From Nitrospinae bacterium RIFCSPLOWO2_12_39_16 (GTDB lineage Bacteria; Nitrospinota; Nitrospinia; UBA9942), in assembly GCA_001805005.1 (NCBI GenBank), contig MHDO01000075.1, forward strand, positions 1 to 10,042: 10,042 nucleotides of DNA, written 5' to 3'. Position numbers and translations under genes: made by a program. Under the pieces are notes generated by a model. The model saw only the letters and a list, made by a program, of their open reading frames with translations, did no database searches and had not been told where the DNA came from. Positions 1 to 6,199 of this stretch are shown one piece after another (within the stretch, counting starts at the first letter, position 1; each line of letters begins with the position of its first letter).

Positions 1-911
1 AAAAGGTAAATATAGGCAGAAGGGTGATGGTTGTAGGCGGAGGCAATACGGCAATAGATTCTTCAAGGGTCTCAAGGAGGCTTGGTGCAGAGGTAACTGT
101 CCTATACAGAAGGACAAAGAATGAAATGCCTGCATTAAGGGACGAGATAAGAGGTGCGGAAGAGGAGGGGGTGAAGTTTGAATTTTTGACTGCACCGGTA
201 TCTATATCAAGAAATGGGAAAGGTTCTGTTGATATAACCTGTATAAAGATGAAACTTGGTGAAAAGGATAAATCAGGGAGACAGCGCCCTGTTCCAATAG
301 AAAATTCTAATTTTACACTTGAGGCTGATACAATAATTGCTGCAATAGGACAGGAGCCTGATTTAACAAATCTTGATGGATTTAAAAACAAAAACGGATG
401 GCTTGAAATCAATCCTTCAAACAGAGAGACATCTGTTGCAGGGGTATTTACAGGCGGCGATGCCCTCGGACTTGCCAATGCAACAACTGCGGTCGGACAT
501 GGGAGAAGGGCGGCAAAGTCTATAGAGGCAAATCTCAACGGCATCAGTTATAGGGAGGCTGGGGCTCCAAGGCCGGTCAAAGATACAGATATGATTCTTG
601 ACTATTATCCGCCAGCCCCTCGGAATAATATAAAGGGATTGCATGTAGAGGAGCGTATAGATAACTTTAAGGAAGTGTGCCTGCCACTTACTATGGAGGA
701 GGCAATAGCAGAGGCAAACAGGTGCATGAGCTGCGGCTTATGCTTTACCTGCGACCAATGCCGCATCTACTGCCCGAGAGAGGCTATCAGTAAGGATAAA
801 AAGAGACCTATAGGACAGATAATGTTTACAGATTATACGAGATGCAACGGATGTCACATCTGTGCCGAGGTCTGCCCATGCAACTATATTGAAATGGGGA
901 TGGGTTTATGA
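1..911 (+). CDS. GltD-like FAD/NAD(P) oxidoreductase with C-terminal 2[4Fe-4S] ferredoxin domain (5' partial)
   Basis: The open frame runs in from the window edge (first full codon at 3), so the N-terminal FAD-binding part is missing; about 302 residues are visible. A nucleotide-binding GGGNTAID motif sits near 36-60, followed by the RRLGAEVTVLYRR stretch typical of the NADPH domain of glutamate synthase small subunits. The second FAD motif (VFTGGDALGLANATTAVGHG) follows around 445-505. The C-terminus carries six cysteines in CxxCxxCxxCxxCxxxCP spacing (about 724-773) and then a standard CxxCxxCxxxCP (about 844-878), so two [4Fe-4S] clusters are likely. The family moves electrons between NAD(P)H and iron-sulfur partners. 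It could be the electron-input subunit for the split glutamate synthase encoded nearby, but it lies on the opposite strand, and GltD-like proteins with this tail (for example DsrL or BzdV types) serve other pathways. The fold is clear; the partner is not. Confidence 0.9.
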   Translation, partial: KVNIGRRVMVVGGGNTAIDSSRVSRRLGAEVTVLYRRTKNEMPALRDEIRGAEEEGVKFEFLTAPVSISRNGKGSVDITCIKMKLGEKDKSGRQRPVPIENSNFTLEADTIIAAIGQEPDLTNLDGFKNKNGWLEINPSNRETSVAGVFTGGDALGLANATTAVGHGRRAAKSIEANLNGISYREAGAPRPVKDTDMILDYYPPAPRNNIKGLHVEERIDNFKEVCLPLTMEEAIAEANRCMSCGLCFTCDQCRIYCPREAISKDKKRPIGQIMFTDYTRCNGCHICAEVCPCNYIEMGMGL

Positions 912-947
912 TAGGCTTCTTTTATTATTTTTAAGTAAATAATATAA

Positions 948-953
948 AGGAGG
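948..953 (+). promoter_or_regulatory. Shine-Dalgarno site of the cyclophilin gene
   Basis: AGGAGG lies five bases before the ATG at 959 and fixes that start. It is a near-perfect anti-16S match. Most of the minus-strand genes in this window lack such a site. Confidence 0.85.
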
Positions 954-958
954 GTGTC

Positions 959-1570
959 ATGTTGAAAAATATTAATGGGAAGGTTTTACATACAATATTG
1001 ATTTTAATCTTTGTAACAGCCTTTATTCCCTGTGAGGTGTTTTCAGCAGAAAAGAAGACTTCAGATAAAGGAGGAGAATTGGAAAAACTAAAAAATACAA
1101 AGGCTGTTATTGAAACAAAATTAGGGAACATTGAATTAAAATTTTTCCCTGATGTTGCACCGAATCATGTCAAGAATTTTATAAAACTTACAAAAGATGG
1201 TTTTTACAACGGCACAATCTTTCACAGGGTGATACATGGTTTTATGATACAGGGCGGAGACCCTAATACAAAGGGGCAGGATAAGGCTACCTATGGCATG
1301 GGCGGTCCCGGACATAAAGTAAAGGCGGAGTTCAACAACATAAGCCACAAGAGGGGCATCCTCTCGATGGCAAGGTCAATGGACCCTGATAGTGCGGGCT
1401 CCCAGTTTTTCATAGTCGTCACAGATTCAACATTCCTTGATAAACAATATACAGTATTCGGTGAGGTTACAAAAGGAATGGATGTTGCCGATAAGATTGT
1501 AAATCTGCCCCGAAACGAAAATGACTTACCGGATGAAAGGATTGAGATGAAGGTAAAGATAACTGAATAA
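959..1570 (+). CDS. Exported cyclophilin-type peptidyl-prolyl cis-trans isomerase
   Basis: This 203-residue protein catalyses cis-trans isomerisation of X-Pro bonds. An N-terminal signal peptide is visible: lysines at 3 and 8, a hydrophobic core at about 10-24, and likely cleavage near residues 29-30 (VFSA/EKK), so it should act outside the cytoplasmic membrane. Cys25 is preceded by IP, which is a poor lipobox, so a lipoprotein is less likely. The cyclophilin domain spans about 48-202, with the active-site run FHRVIHGFMIQGGD (88-101, catalytic Arg90) and GSQFFI (147-152). The position equal to Trp121 of human cyclophilin A is Phe159, as in many bacterial forms with weak cyclosporin binding. 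It starts 47 bases after the GltD-like gene, so co-transcription is possible, and it converges with the ntrC-like gene 4 bases beyond its stop. Confidence 0.93.
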   Translation: MLKNINGKVLHTILILIFVTAFIPCEVFSAEKKTSDKGGELEKLKNTKAVIETKLGNIELKFFPDVAPNHVKNFIKLTKDGFYNGTIFHRVIHGFMIQGGDPNTKGQDKATYGMGGPGHKVKAEFNNISHKRGILSMARSMDPDSAGSQFFIVVTDSTFLDKQYTVFGEVTKGMDVADKIVNLPRNENDLPDERIEMKVKITE

Positions 1571-1581
1571 TTGATTATTCA
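1564..1581. repeat. 18-base palindrome spanning two convergent stop codons
   Basis: TGAATAAT-TG-ATTATTCA has perfect 8-base arms. Both convergent genes end GAA TAA inside it, at 1565-1570 on plus and 1575-1580 on minus, so each arm encodes the last Glu and the stop of one protein. It is AT-rich with a 2-base loop, so it is a weak candidate for a bidirectional terminator. No strong GC hairpin with a T-run was seen nearby. Confidence 0.6.
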
Positions 1582-2969
1582 CTTTCTTTTATATCAAGCT
1601 CCTTCATCTTCCTGCTTAAGGTATTTCTGTTTATGCCGAGAATCTCCGCCGCCTTTACCTGATTCCATTCTGTTTTTTTTAAGACTGATAGCAAGAGTTC
1701 CCTTTCAGCTTCGCCGATAACCTCATTGTATAGACCCCCTTTTTTTGTATAGTTATTGACTTTATCTTTTATAATATCGTGCATGGAGACAAAATCTTTT
1801 CCTGTGGATTGCGATATTGGGAGATACTCTGGAGTTATTGAGTCTCCGCCTGACATCACAATAGCCCTCTGTATTACATTCTCAAGCTCCCTTACATTCC
1901 CTTTCCAGTCATAGTTTTTTAAGATGTGCATTGCATCATCTGCTATATGTCTTACACTGCTCCCAAGTTCACTACTGAATCTCTTTAGAAAATAATCCGA
2001 TAAAAGCGGTATATCCTCTCTCCTCTCCCGAAGGGACGGCAAGGGGATGGTAATTACATTTAGTCTGTGAAATAGGTCCTCCCTGAACATCTTCTCCTTA
2101 ACAGCAGTCTCTAAATCCTGATTTGTTGCTGAAATTATCCGGACATCTACTTTTATCTGTGCCTTACCTCCGACCCTGTAAAACTCCCTTTCCTGAATTA
2201 CCCTTAAAATCTTTGCCTGAAGGGATATATCCATGTCTCCGATTTCATCAAGAAAAATTGTCCCGCCATCTGCCTGCTCAAATTTGCCTGCCCTTGATTC
2301 TGTTGCCCCTGTAAAGGCTCCCTTCTCATATCCAAAAAGCTCACTCTCAAGAAGCTCCCTTGGAATTGCTGCACAGTTGACTGCAACAAAAGGACCATTT
2401 GCCCTGTTTGATGCCTTATGCAGTGCCCTTGCAACAAGCTCCTTTCCTGTCCCGCTCTCTCCTGTTATAAGGACTGTCAGATCAGAGGATGCTGCCTTGC
2501 CAATTGTCTTAAAGACCTTCTGCATCTTCTGGCTTTTTCCGACAATCTCGCCTACATCATATTTGGTCTTTAATTCCTCCTCTAATGTATATACCCGCCT
2601 CTCAAGGTTTTTAAGATTCTCTACCTTTTCAATCAGGAGATAAATCTCATCCATGTCAAATGGTTTGGTTACATAATCAAATGCACCCCTTTGCATTGCC
2701 TCAATCGCATTTTTCATCGTCCCCTGAGCAGTCATAATTACAACTGTTATTTCCTTTTCCTGTTTCTTAATATTTTCAAGGAGCTTAAGGCCATTTTCAT
2801 CAGGCAGGAAAATATCAAGAAAAATTATAAGATACTTGTTTTTTGAGAGGATTGAGAGGGCATTTTTTCCGTTTTCAGCTGTATGAATAGTATAGCCCTT
2901 CTTTTCAAGCCCCTTTTTAAAGACCCACCTTATACTATCTTCATCATCTATTACTAAGATATTTTTCAT
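1575..2969 (-). CDS. NtrC-family sigma-54-dependent response regulator
   Basis: The 464 residues show the full three-part layout. The receiver (about 1-118) has acidic pocket Asp9/Asp10, phospho-acceptor Asp52, Thr80 and Lys102. The AAA+ sigma-54 interaction domain (about 140-375) has Walker A GESGTGKE (170-177), the sigma-54-contacting GAFTGA loop (217-222) and Walker B TIFLDEI (237-243). The C-terminal Fis-type helix-turn-helix (about 425-460) contains AAEILGINRNTLSRKMKEL. When phosphorylated it should bind enhancer-like DNA and open sigma-54 promoters by ATP hydrolysis. It follows the NtrB-like kinase gene after 61 bases, so the two form a cognate pair. Its position at the end of the glutamate synthase cluster, whose first gene has a sigma-54-like promoter, suggests nitrogen control. 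True NtrC or a relative (AtoC, ZraR) cannot be settled here. No Shine-Dalgarno precedes the ATG (CTAAATT then ATG). Confidence 0.95.
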   Translation of the reverse strand: MKNILVIDDEDSIRWVFKKGLEKKGYTIHTAENGKNALSILSKNKYLIIFLDIFLPDENGLKLLENIKKQEKEITVVIMTAQGTMKNAIEAMQRGAFDYVTKPFDMDEIYLLIEKVENLKNLERRVYTLEEELKTKYDVGEIVGKSQKMQKVFKTIGKAASSDLTVLITGESGTGKELVARALHKASNRANGPFVAVNCAAIPRELLESELFGYEKGAFTGATESRAGKFEQADGGTIFLDEIGDMDISLQAKILRVIQEREFYRVGGKAQIKVDVRIISATNQDLETAVKEKMFREDLFHRLNVITIPLPSLRERREDIPLLSDYFLKRFSSELGSSVRHIADDAMHILKNYDWKGNVRELENVIQRAIVMSGGDSITPEYLPISQSTGKDFVSMHDIIKDKVNNYTKKGGLYNEVIGEAERELLLSVLKKTEWNQVKAAEILGINRNTLSRKMKELDIKESE

Positions 2970-2980
2970 AATTTAGTGTA

Positions 2981-3035
2981 AGTGATTAGTGTCAGTGTCA
3001 GTAAAAACAAATCCTTTTCACTGGCACTGATCACT
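2981..3035. repeat. Imperfect hairpin repeat between the kinase and regulator genes
   Basis: AGTGATTAGTGTCAGT (2981-2996) pairs with ACTGGCACTGATCACT (3020-3035), matching at 14 of 16 positions. Each arm is built from AGTG/CACT words repeating every 6-7 bases. The TGA stop of the kinase gene (3031-3033 on plus) is inside the 3' arm. The stem could slow or partly terminate transcription between kinase and regulator and so set their ratio. No T-run marks a classical terminator. Confidence 0.65.
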
Positions 3036-4134
3036 GATTCAATGCTATTGGCAGAAACACCTGAACTGATGCACCTTTCCTGTCAGTCCTGTTCTGAATC
3101 TTTATTCTCCCCTTATGTTCTTCTATTATCCTATGAGATATTACAAGTCCCAAACCGGTTCCTTTACTCTTTGTAGAGAAGAATGGAGTAAATAGATTTG
3201 ATAGGACATCGTCTTCAAATCCCTTTCCTGTATCCCTTACTTCAATAAGGACCATCTTTGTATGGGATTTAGCACCCTCTTCAATTACAATATAATCATA
3301 GAATATCTTTGTAGTGAGGGTCAACTCTCCCCCCTTCTTTATTGCCTCTACTGCATTCTTAACGATATTTAAAAATACCTGAGTAATTCGTCCTTCATCA
3401 ATATATACAGATGGAAGACTTGGGTCAAAATCCCTGACAACAGTTATCTTCATTCTCTTTAATATCTTCTCTTCCAGAAGGAGGATGTCTCCTAAAATCT
3501 TGTGTATATTTACAGATTTTAATTTGAGCGGTTTTGGATTTGAGAGGTTGAGGAGGTTTTCAACAATGGAGTTTATCCTGTCTGTTTCTTTGATTATTAC
3601 ACCGGTATACTCCCTGTATTTTTCACTCTTTATCTCTTCCTGTAAAAGCTGTGCTGCCCCTCTTAATCCACCGAGAGGATTTTTTATCTCATGTGCCATT
3701 CCTGCCGCAAGAGTGCCCAGAGATGCAAGCCTGTCAGCCTTTCTCAGGTTCTCCTCAAGCTCCTTTGCCCTTGACATATCCCTTAAAACAAGTATTGCAC
3801 CTGCTATATTCCCTCCCTCATCGGAGAAGGGGGATATTATCAGGCTGATGGGGAAGACCCTTCTATCCCATCTTCGGATTATCTGAAAGTCAGAATCTGA
3901 AAATGTGATGCCACTGTTTATAGTCTTATCTGTCAGCTCTAATAGCCTTGATTCGCCAGAGAAAATAGATTCAAGGGATTTGCCGATAGCATGGGAGGAA
4001 GATATGCCACTCATCTCCTCAATGGCAGGGTTGAAGGTGGTAATTATCTGTTCCTTGGATATTACAACTATCCCATCCTGAACACTTGCGAGGATATTTT
4101 CGTAATATGATTTGAGATTTTGCTCATAGCTCAT
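3031..4134 (-). CDS. NtrB-like PAS sensor histidine kinase
   Basis: This 367-residue protein has no membrane segment and should be cytosolic, as NtrB is. A PAS domain covers about 10-120. The HisKA dimerisation helix reads SLGTLAAGMAHEIKNPLGG, with the phosphorylated histidine at His148. The ATPase domain follows with the N box around Asn256/Asn260 (NIVKNAVEAI), the G1 box DTGKGF (301-306), an F box around 315-319 and the G2 box GTGLGL (325-330). It should autophosphorylate and pass the phosphate to Asp52 of the downstream NtrC-like regulator. The ATG at 4134 is the only in-frame start near the 5' end, because a TGA lies two codons upstream. That ATG is supplied by a heptamer repeat array, so residues 1-4 (MSYE) are repeat-encoded. 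The PAS ligand or PII-type input is not visible. Confidence 0.94.
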   Translation of the reverse strand: MSYEQNLKSYYENILASVQDGIVVISKEQIITTFNPAIEEMSGISSSHAIGKSLESIFSGESRLLELTDKTINSGITFSDSDFQIIRRWDRRVFPISLIISPFSDEGGNIAGAILVLRDMSRAKELEENLRKADRLASLGTLAAGMAHEIKNPLGGLRGAAQLLQEEIKSEKYREYTGVIIKETDRINSIVENLLNLSNPKPLKLKSVNIHKILGDILLLEEKILKRMKITVVRDFDPSLPSVYIDEGRITQVFLNIVKNAVEAIKKGGELTLTTKIFYDYIVIEEGAKSHTKMVLIEVRDTGKGFEDDVLSNLFTPFFSTKSKGTGLGLVISHRIIEEHKGRIKIQNRTDRKGASVQVFLPIALNQ

Positions 4135-4150
4135 AGCTCATAGCTCATAG
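4122..4150. repeat. GCTCATA heptamer array (four copies) at the kinase start codon
   Basis: Four perfect 7-base units fill 4122-4149, with one further base at 4150. On the minus strand each unit contains an ATG (first bases 4148, 4141, 4134 and 4127). Because 7 is not a multiple of 3 they fall in different frames, and only the one at 4134 is in frame with the kinase. The array overlaps the first codons of that gene. Confidence 0.9.
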
Positions 4151-4156
4151 TAAGAG

Positions 4157-4181
4157 GCTATCAGCTATCAGCTATCAGCTA
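4157..4181. repeat. GCTATCA heptamer array (3.6 copies) at the gltB domain 3 stop codon
   Basis: Three perfect GCTATCA units (4157-4177) plus GCTA form a second heptamer array, six bases from the GCTCATA array. The TAG stop of the GXGXG-domain gene (4179-4181 on plus) is part of it. The two arrays have different sequences but the same 7-base period. Confidence 0.9.
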
Positions 4182-4913
4182 ATATGCGTAAAGTTTTCCG
4201 TAAGGTCTCTTGGAAACAGGTATAAGTTTTTTAAATGGTTTTTTAAATACAAATTTTGAATCAATATCAAGGTCTTTGCAGAATTCCTTTATCAGGTTAT
4301 TTAAAACAGTATTGTCAGCCTCTTTCAATTCTACAACTCCTACCCCTTCGCCAATCTGATCTTTATCAATATCTCCCCTTATGTATATTACACCACCGTG
4401 CATCCCTGTGGCAAGATAACTCCCTGTCGCCCTTTCAGGTTTCTCATCATTGAGATTTAAGAGTATAAGTATCCCCCCTGCCATATACTCTCCAAAGAAA
4501 TCTCCTGCCCTGCCGCCTGCTATAATTAAAGGGATTTTATCCTCATACTCTTTCATGTGGATACCGACCCTGTAGCCGACATCCTCTTTCACAAACAGTT
4601 TTCCTCCCCTCATGCCGTAGCCGAGGACATCACCTGCATGTCCCTTTATTACTATCTTTCCATCGTTCATTGTGTTGGCTACACTATCCTGGGCAAATGA
4701 ATTGACAATTATTGTGGGACCGCTCATAAATGCGCCAAGGTCATTACCGGGGACTCCGTTTATAATAATCTCAGTATCTCCGCTGACACCATCAGCAATA
4801 TACCTCTGTCCGTTGACATTGAGAAGCTCAATATGCTTCTCACCTTTTTTAACGGCATCCTTTATCTGCTGATTTAGTGTTCTATAATGACATCCTGCTG
4901 CATTTATTTTCAT
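4179..4913 (-). CDS. Glutamate synthase GXGXG domain protein (GltB domain 3), stand-alone
   Basis: This corresponds to the C-terminal beta-helix domain of large-subunit glutamate synthase, here as a separate protein of 244 residues. Glycine-rich turns repeat in the family pattern: GVPGNDLGAFMSG (about 53-65), GHAGDVLGYGMRGGKLFV (91-108), GGRAGDFFGEYMAGG (133-147) and TGMHGGVIYIRG (169-180). The domain is structural; in the fused enzyme it packs between the glutaminase and FMN domains and helps shape the ammonia tunnel, and it has no active site of its own. I chose the ATG at 4913. An in-frame GTG at 4934 would add seven residues but lies inside the intergenic repeat. No Shine-Dalgarno is present (TATAATT before ATG). 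It follows the glutaminase gene, its expected physical partner. Confidence 0.92.
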   Translation of the reverse strand: MKINAAGCHYRTLNQQIKDAVKKGEKHIELLNVNGQRYIADGVSGDTEIIINGVPGNDLGAFMSGPTIIVNSFAQDSVANTMNDGKIVIKGHAGDVLGYGMRGGKLFVKEDVGYRVGIHMKEYEDKIPLIIAGGRAGDFFGEYMAGGILILLNLNDEKPERATGSYLATGMHGGVIYIRGDIDKDQIGEGVGVVELKEADNTVLNNLIKEFCKDLDIDSKFVFKKPFKKLIPVSKRPYGKLYAY

Positions 4914-4929
4914 AATTATAAAATCTTTA

Positions 4930-4991
4930 GCCACAGACTTTCACAGGCTAAAATATTTTTTCTTCTTTTAAAGTCTGTGTATGCCTGTGGC
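4930..4991. repeat. Intergenic dyad repeat, copy 1 (GCCACAGACT family)
   Basis: A 5' arm GCCACAGACTTTCACAGGCT (4930-4949) is followed by an AT-rich centre and an imperfectly complementary 3' arm (4971-4991, ending GCCTGTGGC). It fills almost the whole gap between the glutaminase and GXGXG genes. Each arm repeats a CACAG word at about 10-base spacing. It has the same orientation as copy 3 (7474-7530) and the opposite one to copy 2 (6132-6199). Confidence 0.85.
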
Positions 4992-4997
4992 AAGAAA

Positions 4998-6113
4998 TTA
5001 GTTTTGATTTTCAAGTTCTACAATTAACGGCTCTCCTGCATCAGGCCTATAGACCCTGTCAGGATTCGGGCAAATCTCTGTTATCGCAGATTCTTCACTT
5101 GCCATATAAACCATATCATCTTTCTCGCCTGCTACCAATGGCCTCAACTTTACCCTGTCACTCAATCCAACCAATCCCTTACTATGGGCAAAGAGTATTG
5201 CAAATGGGCCATTTAAAAGGGCACTCCCATAGACCATTCTTACTGCAGTCATCAGTTTTTTCTCTTCATCATCCATCTTTTTTATATCCTTCCAGAATGG
5301 GGATGCAAGGGCTGAGCAGGCAAGTCTTAAAGGAAGTTTATGCCTCCTGATTAAAAGGTCAAGCATGTATGTGACCACCTCAGTATCTGTAAGAAGTGTG
5401 CATTTGTAGCCGAACATCTCAAGGTATCTCTTATTTATTCCATATGATGAAATCTCTCCGTTGTGGACAATAGACCAGTCAAGGAGTGTAAAAGGATGAG
5501 CCCCCCCCCACCAGCCTGGGGTATTTGTCGGAAATCTATTGTGTGCTGTCCATATATAACCCTCATAATCCTCAAGTTTAAAGAAGTCTGCTATTTCATA
5601 AGCAAATCCAACACCCTTAAACGCCCCCATGTTTTTACCGCTTGAGACCACAAAGGCACCCGGAATCTCGGAGTTTATGTGCATCACTGTATTTACTATG
5701 TAATTGTCTTCCCTTAATTCTGCAGACTCATGTGCCAGATGCTCATGAATTTCTTCGGGCGGATTTACGAAATATCGCATGAAGTATGGAGGATTTGTTA
5801 TTGTGTAAACCCTTCTTGTCGGTATAACCTCCTGATGCTCTATCTTCACGGTTTCTCTCAGGTATTCCTCTGTTGCAGGAAGACTCTTTTTATCACTATA
5901 CATTATATGAAGGGCGTAGTGATTTTTATAATCAGGATATATGCCGTATGCAGCAAATCCGCCGCCAAGCCCATTACCCCTCTCATCCATACAGCTTATG
6001 GACCTGATGATTATATCACCCTTTATCTTTCTGCCCTTTTTGCTTATAAGCCCTGTCAGACCGCAGGCAGATATATCTTTTTCACAATATGGACTTAAAA
6101 TTCCTGGTTTCAT
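4998..6113 (-). CDS. Glutamate synthase glutaminase (class II amidotransferase) domain protein, stand-alone
   Basis: The 371 residues match the N-terminal amidotransferase domain of large-subunit glutamate synthase, which hydrolyses glutamine and passes ammonia to the FMN synthase domain. The predicted nucleophile is Cys17 in SACGLTGLI. Class II enzymes use an N-terminal cysteine, so a 16-residue propeptide must be removed. Other signature parts are HNRFPTNTPGWWGGAHPF (191-208, substrate-binding Arg193), VHNGEI (216-221, oxyanion-hole Asn218/Gly219) and TDTE (242-245). A GAGGG about eight bases before the ATG may act as a ribosome site, the only one seen in the minus-strand cluster. A run of nine G on the coding strand encodes part of the conserved WWGGA. 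It lies between the flavin oxidoreductase and GXGXG genes, each gap holding a copy of the same dyad repeat. Confidence 0.94.
   Translation of the reverse strand: MKPGILSPYCEKDISACGLTGLISKKGRKIKGDIIIRSISCMDERGNGLGGGFAAYGIYPDYKNHYALHIMYSDKKSLPATEEYLRETVKIEHQEVIPTRRVYTITNPPYFMRYFVNPPEEIHEHLAHESAELREDNYIVNTVMHINSEIPGAFVVSSGKNMGAFKGVGFAYEIADFFKLEDYEGYIWTAHNRFPTNTPGWWGGAHPFTLLDWSIVHNGEISSYGINKRYLEMFGYKCTLLTDTEVVTYMLDLLIRRHKLPLRLACSALASPFWKDIKKMDDEEKKLMTAVRMVYGSALLNGPFAILFAHSKGLVGLSDRVKLRPLVAGEKDDMVYMASEESAITEICPNPDRVYRPDAGEPLIVELENQN
5501..5509. repeat. Nine-base C/G homopolymer inside the glutaminase gene
   Basis: Nine consecutive C on plus (G on the coding strand) encode the Trp202-Gly-Gly-Ala205 portion of the conserved WWGGAHP motif. 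It is the longest G/C homopolymer seen in the window. A one-base slip here would truncate the enzyme. The frame is intact as given. Confidence 0.85.
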
Positions 6114-6131
6114 CTGAAAATCCCTCTTTTT

Positions 6132-6199
6132 GCCACAGATTTACACAGACTTTTAAACCGTTTGAACTGTTTTATTTTAGTCAGTGAAAGTCTTGTGGC
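6132..6199. repeat. Intergenic dyad repeat, copy 2 (GCCACAGACT family, inverted)
   Basis: The left arm GCCACAGATTTACACAGACT (6132-6151) and a right arm whose complement begins GCCACAAGACTTTCACTGAC (ending at 6199) enclose an AT-rich centre of about 28 bases. Relative to copies 1 and 3 the element is reversed. The last base of the element is also the first base of the oxidoreductase stop triplet (6199-6201 on plus). Confidence 0.85.

Noticed and set aside
1010..1040. Lipoprotein signal at Cys25 of the cyclophilin
   Set aside because: The residues before Cys (FIP) do not match a lipobox; a type I signal peptide fits better.
2233..2643. 136-codon plus-strand frame opposite the NtrC-like gene
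   Set aside because: It is the antisense shadow of a fully conserved AAA+ domain and has no ribosome site or recognisable protein.
3485..3886. 133-codon plus-strand frame opposite the histidine kinase
   Set aside because: It is the shadow of HisKA/HATPase coding DNA and has no supporting signals.
4122..4181. CRISPR array
   Set aside because: The units are 7 bases with no spacers and no cas genes; these are simple tandem repeats.
4911..4934. In-frame GTG at 4934 as the start of the GXGXG-domain gene
   Set aside because: It lies inside the intergenic dyad repeat with no ribosome site, and the ATG at 4913 begins directly at the conserved domain.
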